NCBI GenBank assembly: GCA_030654205.1 | Contig: JAURXW010000106.1 | Location: 1-7,435 of the forward strand | Reading direction: 5' to 3' | Length of the DNA stretch: 7,435 nucleotides | Source of the DNA: Bacteriovorax sp. | GTDB lineage: Bacteria; Bdellovibrionota; Bacteriovoracia; Bacteriovoracales; Bacteriovoracaceae | In this document: in pieces, positions 4,698 to 7,435 of the stretch | Layout of the letters: each line of letters begins with the position of its first letter | Position numbering within the stretch: position 1 is the stretch's first letter | The notes under the pieces: model-generated | Databases searched by the model: none | What the model was told of the DNA's origin: nothing | Seen by the model: only the letters and a program-made list of their open reading frames with translations | Made by a program: the position numbers and the translations under genes

Positions 4698-5669
4698 ATG
4701 AAATTTTTAGTCGTATTTAGCCTTTTGGCCCATTTTGGATGCCTTGAGGTCCATGCAAAAGCTCCTGATTGGTTTTCAGATTACTTGAAGACTTATCCCG
4801 GTTGTGAGCAAGAGCTTTTGTGTGCAGCTGGGGAAGGTGAAACTCTGGCCGACGCCTTAACTAATTCTCGTTTGGAAATAGCTAAGTTCTTTCAAAACAA
4901 AATTAAATCTAAATCACTTATTTCAACTTCTTTTGAACAAAAAGGTACGAATATTGGTAACGCTAGTTTTGAAGAATGGGCCAATAAAACAATTAGTGAA
5001 GAGACATCAGAATTAATTAGTGGACTAGAAATTAAAAAGCAGGAAGTAAGTGGAACTAAAACTTATGTGCTTATGACTTTGAATAGAAAAACGACAGCGG
5101 ATTTATTAAAAGAAAAAATTGAAGAATTAGATATTGAAAATGTCCAACTTTTTAATCTTAATTCACGATTCGCTTACCCAAAGTTAATGAAAAATTTGGT
5201 GATGATCCAGAATTTTCTCGAAAGGTATTCTCTTTTGTCAGAAAATCCTATGAAGTTAAAAATTAAAAAAGAAAATGTTCAAGAAAAAATAAATAAACTA
5301 AAGCCTATAAAAGTTGGACTTGTGACAACTAAGAAACAACTTCCAATCAAGCTCAACCATATTTTAGTAGAAATTTTTTCATCCTTAAAAGTTATTATTG
5401 TACCTCAGAAGCTTTCACCTAAGTATTCATTGAAATCAGAAATCCAAATAGGGGAGGAATATTTTAAAGTAGAAGGATTTAAAAAAATAAATGTTCAATT
5501 TCGGCTGGAACTACATAACTCTAAGTCTGAATTAATGGGAAAACTAAGTGCCTTAAGCGAGCAAGTTGCCAGAAATAGTGACCAGGCAATTGAAAAATCA
5601 CTTCCAGATATCAAAGATGCATTACTAGAAAATTTAGACCAATTAACCAATATAAAATTTGTAGATTAA
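4698..5669 (+). CDS. Exported LPP20-like protein with extra C-terminal domain
   Basis: I place the start at 4698 because MKFLVVFSLLAHFGCLEVHA forms a signal peptide ending in a VHA cleavage site (residue 20). The frame is open back to an ATG at 4584, but those 38 residues have no ribosome site and no signal-peptide character. The real start also has only a weak site. The 323-residue product begins with APDWFSDYLKTYPG (22-35), then AAGEGETLADALTNSRLEIA (43-62). This is the aromatic-then-small-residue pattern of LPP20-type lipoprotein domains. C36 and C42 may form a disulfide. After a helical linker (135-200), residues 203-310 form an alpha/beta segment: IKVGLV, then VKVIIVPQ-like strands, then SEQVARNSDQAIEKSLPDI. 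It resembles the LpoB/TolB-N-like fold of neighbouring proteins, but this similarity is inferred. It lacks a clear lipobox. It is the first gene of the operon, 26 bp before the next. Confidence 0.8.
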   Translation: MKFLVVFSLLAHFGCLEVHAKAPDWFSDYLKTYPGCEQELLCAAGEGETLADALTNSRLEIAKFFQNKIKSKSLISTSFEQKGTNIGNASFEEWANKTISEETSELISGLEIKKQEVSGTKTYVLMTLNRKTTADLLKEKIEELDIENVQLFNLNSRFAYPKLMKNLVMIQNFLERYSLLSENPMKLKIKKENVQEKINKLKPIKVGLVTTKKQLPIKLNHILVEIFSSLKVIIVPQKLSPKYSLKSEIQIGEEYFKVEGFKKINVQFRLELHNSKSELMGKLSALSEQVARNSDQAIEKSLPDIKDALLENLDQLTNIKFVD

Positions 5670-5695
5670 TTAAAAATTAAATCAGGAGATCTTTT

Positions 5696-6397
5696 ATGAA
5701 AAAAATTCTAGCTAGCATCTTTCTCTTAAGTTTAGCGGCCTGTTCAAGTGCTCCTAAAAAAGCCGAAGTTATTGAACGACCACTCGAAGAAATTAAGCAT
5801 ACTGAAATTAAAAAAGAGTATGAAGTTCGCGATGCAAGTTCAAATTATCGTCCGGGATGGATAGAAGACGCTGAAGTTTGGGCCAAGCAAAATGAAAAAG
5901 ACATTGAAAAAAACAGATTTTTTTCTTATGAAACAGAGCCCAAGGTTACTCGTGGAGTTGCATGCGATATCGCCAAAGCAAATACTCGTTTAGACATCGC
6001 CAGCGAGATAACAACTTTTATTGAAAAAACTTTAGGAACAACTCAAGAAGGTAATGCCTCTATTGATATGAATAGTCCTAAGCTTTCTCCGTTAAAAGAA
6101 TATATGGAAAATACTTTAGCTGAAAAAGTTCAGTCACTTATTCATGGTGCAGCTGTTGTAAAAACTTACTGGGAACAAAGAGAATACAAAAAAAGCTTAG
6201 GGGCCAAGGAAGATTTCAAAGCTTTTACCTGTGCTGTTTTAATTAGAATGGAAGGCGCAAGATTAAAAAAATCGGTTGAAGAAGCTGCTAATTTTGTTGC
6301 TAAAAAAGTGGAAGATCCGGAAGCTAAGGAAACTGTAAAAAAAGCTCTTCAAAATGTATCAGACAATTTTTTGAAAGCTCGCCAGGGTACTTTGTAG
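5696..6397 (+). CDS. LPP20-like outer-membrane lipoprotein
   Basis: The 233-residue product has a classic lipoprotein signal, MKKILASIFLLSLAAC, with lipobox LAAC and lipidated C16. Ser follows at +2, so by the E. coli sorting rule it would be sent to the outer membrane. Residues 17-50 are a charged linker. YRPGWIEDAEVWAKQ (51-65) and RGVACDIAKANTRLDIASEI (86-105) give the LPP20-like pattern of a short aromatic motif followed by an Ala-rich helix. A long helical C-terminus (185-228) follows. C90 and C179 may pair. The AGGAG ribosome site at 5684-5688 is strong. In related gene sets of gamma-proteobacteria, an LPP20-like lipoprotein sits next to LpoB and a COG3014 protein, as here. The function is unknown; a supporting role with the LpoB-like lipoprotein is likely. 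Confidence 0.82.
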   Translation: MKKILASIFLLSLAACSSAPKKAEVIERPLEEIKHTEIKKEYEVRDASSNYRPGWIEDAEVWAKQNEKDIEKNRFFSYETEPKVTRGVACDIAKANTRLDIASEITTFIEKTLGTTQEGNASIDMNSPKLSPLKEYMENTLAEKVQSLIHGAAVVKTYWEQREYKKSLGAKEDFKAFTCAVLIRMEGARLKKSVEEAANFVAKKVEDPEAKETVKKALQNVSDNFLKARQGTL

Positions 6398-6433
6398 TCT
6401 TAAGTTTAACGAATATTATTAAGGAAATTAAAT

Positions 6434-7048
6434 ATGAATTTTTCAAAAGCAACACTAGTGTTAACAGCAATATTATCTCTATCAAGCTGTAGCTCATTTA
6501 AAGCAGAAAGAGTGGACAATAAAACTTCAGATGAAAAAGCACTAACTATAACCGATCAATGGGTTCAAGCTGATACCGAAAATGTTATTCGCGACGCCAT
6601 GAAAGAAATGAGTGAGCATAAAGGTCTAAAACGCTACATGATGGAGCATGGAAAACAATTAAAGCTTTTCGTTGGTGAAGTCCAAAACTTAACGGCAGAA
6701 GCCTACTTTCCAATTAATGATATTAACGATGAGCTTTTGAATGAAATTTCAAAACAAGGCGATTTCGCTTTAGTAGATGCTGAAGCCCGTGGAGCACTTT
6801 TAAAAGAAATCACTTATCAAAATGATGGAATGGTAGATCCTAAAACTGCAAAAAAAGTTGGAAAGCAAACAGGTGCAGATTTAATGATTTTTGGAAATGT
6901 TTATATGAAACCTGAAACTCGTGATGGGAAAACAATTAAACAATATTCTGTAAATCTTCGCATTACAGATATTGAAAAAGGACTTGAGATCTTTAGAACT
7001 CGCACTAAGCTTTCTAAATATTCTGAACAAAAAAAGATGGGTTGGTAA
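6434..7048 (+). CDS. lpoB: LpoB-family lipoprotein (penicillin-binding protein activator)
   Basis: The 204-residue product has a lipoprotein signal with lipobox LSSC and lipidated C19. A flexible linker follows, then an alpha/beta domain from about residue 76. LpoB-family features in order are LFVGEVQNLTAEAY (78-91), DELLNEISKQGDFALVDAEARG (99-120), GMVDPKTAKKVGKQTGADLM (132-151), FGNVY (153-157) and YSVNLRITDIEKGLEIF (171-187). In E. coli, LpoB reaches from the outer membrane through the peptidoglycan to stimulate the synthase PBP1b. Length (204 versus 213) fits. Whether the partner here is a PBP1b homologue cannot be seen; the LpoB-like family is broader than the true activator. The AAGGA site at 6421-6425 is 8 bp from the start. 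It lies 36 bp after the LPP20-like gene and 7 bp before the COG3014 gene. Confidence 0.87.
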   Translation: MNFSKATLVLTAILSLSSCSSFKAERVDNKTSDEKALTITDQWVQADTENVIRDAMKEMSEHKGLKRYMMEHGKQLKLFVGEVQNLTAEAYFPINDINDELLNEISKQGDFALVDAEARGALLKEITYQNDGMVDPKTAKKVGKQTGADLMIFGNVYMKPETRDGKTIKQYSVNLRITDIEKGLEIFRTRTKLSKYSEQKKMGW

Positions 7049-7055
7049 TAAATTA

Positions 7056-7435
7056 GTGAAATTTCAACTTCAAATACTCGTTACACTTTTTTTCATCTCG
7101 GCATGCTCAAGCGGCGGTCGAGATGAAAGGCGTGAACTTAAGAATTTTTATATGGCAGGGGCGTATGATCAAGGATTAGAGTTCATTACAAAATCCAAGT
7201 TTTATCAAAATAAAGATGAATTACTTCTTACTTTAATGGAAAATGGAATGTTACTGCATGCTAAAGGCGACTTTGAAAAATCTTCTTTAATTCTCGATCA
7301 GGCCCGTTCACTATCTTCTCAATTGTATACTGTGAGTGTTTCTAAAAAAGCTGAAAAAACTTTTCTCAACGATAATTTTGATATTTTTTATGGAGAAATT
7401 TATGAACGCTCGATGCTTCATTTTTATCTCTCACT
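7056..7435 (+). CDS. COG3014-type lipoprotein (partial, C-terminus off right edge)
   Basis: From a GTG at 7056, 7 bp after the lpoB stop, 126 codons are visible before the window ends. The start MKFQLQILVTLFFISAC has lipobox ISAC (C17) followed by SSGG, so it is an outer-membrane lipoprotein. NFYMAGAYDQGLEFI and MENGMLLHAKGDFEKSSLIL resemble TPR-like helical hairpins. The segment FLNDNFDIFYGEIYERSMLHFYL near the visible end (about 105-125) matches my recollection of COG3014 family proteins, where a Y-x-GE-x-x-E-R-x-x-x-H pattern occurs. This family is commonly encoded beside LpoB. Its biochemical role is not established. The ribosome site is weak, so translation may be coupled to lpoB. Confidence 0.82.
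   Translation, partial: MKFQLQILVTLFFISACSSGGRDERRELKNFYMAGAYDQGLEFITKSKFYQNKDELLLTLMENGMLLHAKGDFEKSSLILDQARSLSSQLYTVSVSKKAEKTFLNDNFDIFYGEIYERSMLHFYLS

Overview
The window is AT-rich, uses standard bacterial codons and has tightly packed genes. Several products are lipoproteins or exported proteins. The mix suggests a Gram-negative, two-membrane bacterium: a divergent pyridoxamine-phosphate oxidase, a two-helix membrane protein with a HAMP-like SHKIAGPLYR motif, secreted coiled-coil proteins, and an LPP20/LpoB/COG3014 lipoprotein set. My best guess is the Bdellovibrionota (Bacteriovorax/Halobacteriovorax-like). This is an inference from gene content and composition, not from a marker gene.

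Layout. Positions 1-241 (minus) hold the N-terminal receiver domain of a response regulator that runs off the left edge. A 106-bp divergent spacer with a near-perfect 26-bp palindrome separates it from a plus-strand pair, pdxH (348-950) and a HIT-family nucleotide hydrolase/transferase (973-1380). These converge, with only 14 bp between them, on a minus-strand block (1395-4526). That block appears to be two transcription units. The upstream unit, 4526 to 2981, encodes a secreted HEXXH (zinc-metallopeptidase-like) protein, possibly a 31-residue small protein, and a secreted coiled-coil protein. It ends in a strong intrinsic terminator at 2921-2952. The downstream unit, 2712 to 1395, has a recognisable promoter at 2791-2818. 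It encodes a membrane-anchored coiled-coil protein and, translationally coupled to it, a two-helix HAMP-like membrane protein without an output domain.

Divergent from the HEXXH gene, after a 171-bp spacer, is a plus-strand operon (4698 to the right edge). It encodes an exported LPP20-like protein with an extra C-terminal domain, an LPP20-like lipoprotein, an LpoB-family lipoprotein (penicillin-binding-protein activator family), and the start of a COG3014-type lipoprotein. Gene spacing is 26, 36 and 7 bp. These products should sit at the outer membrane and probably act together on envelope or peptidoglycan assembly.

Points most worth following up: (i) PdxH carries substitutions at several positions matching substrate/FMN-contact residues of the E. 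coli enzyme, and the missing N-terminal motif appears to lie in frame upstream of the only usable start; (ii) the uncharacterised secreted HEXXH and coiled-coil pair; (iii) the membrane coiled-coil/HAMP-like pair with an Asn microsatellite at the coupled start; (iv) the LPP20-LpoB-COG3014 operon and its unusual two-domain first gene. No RNA genes, CRISPR arrays, insertion sequences or origins were seen.
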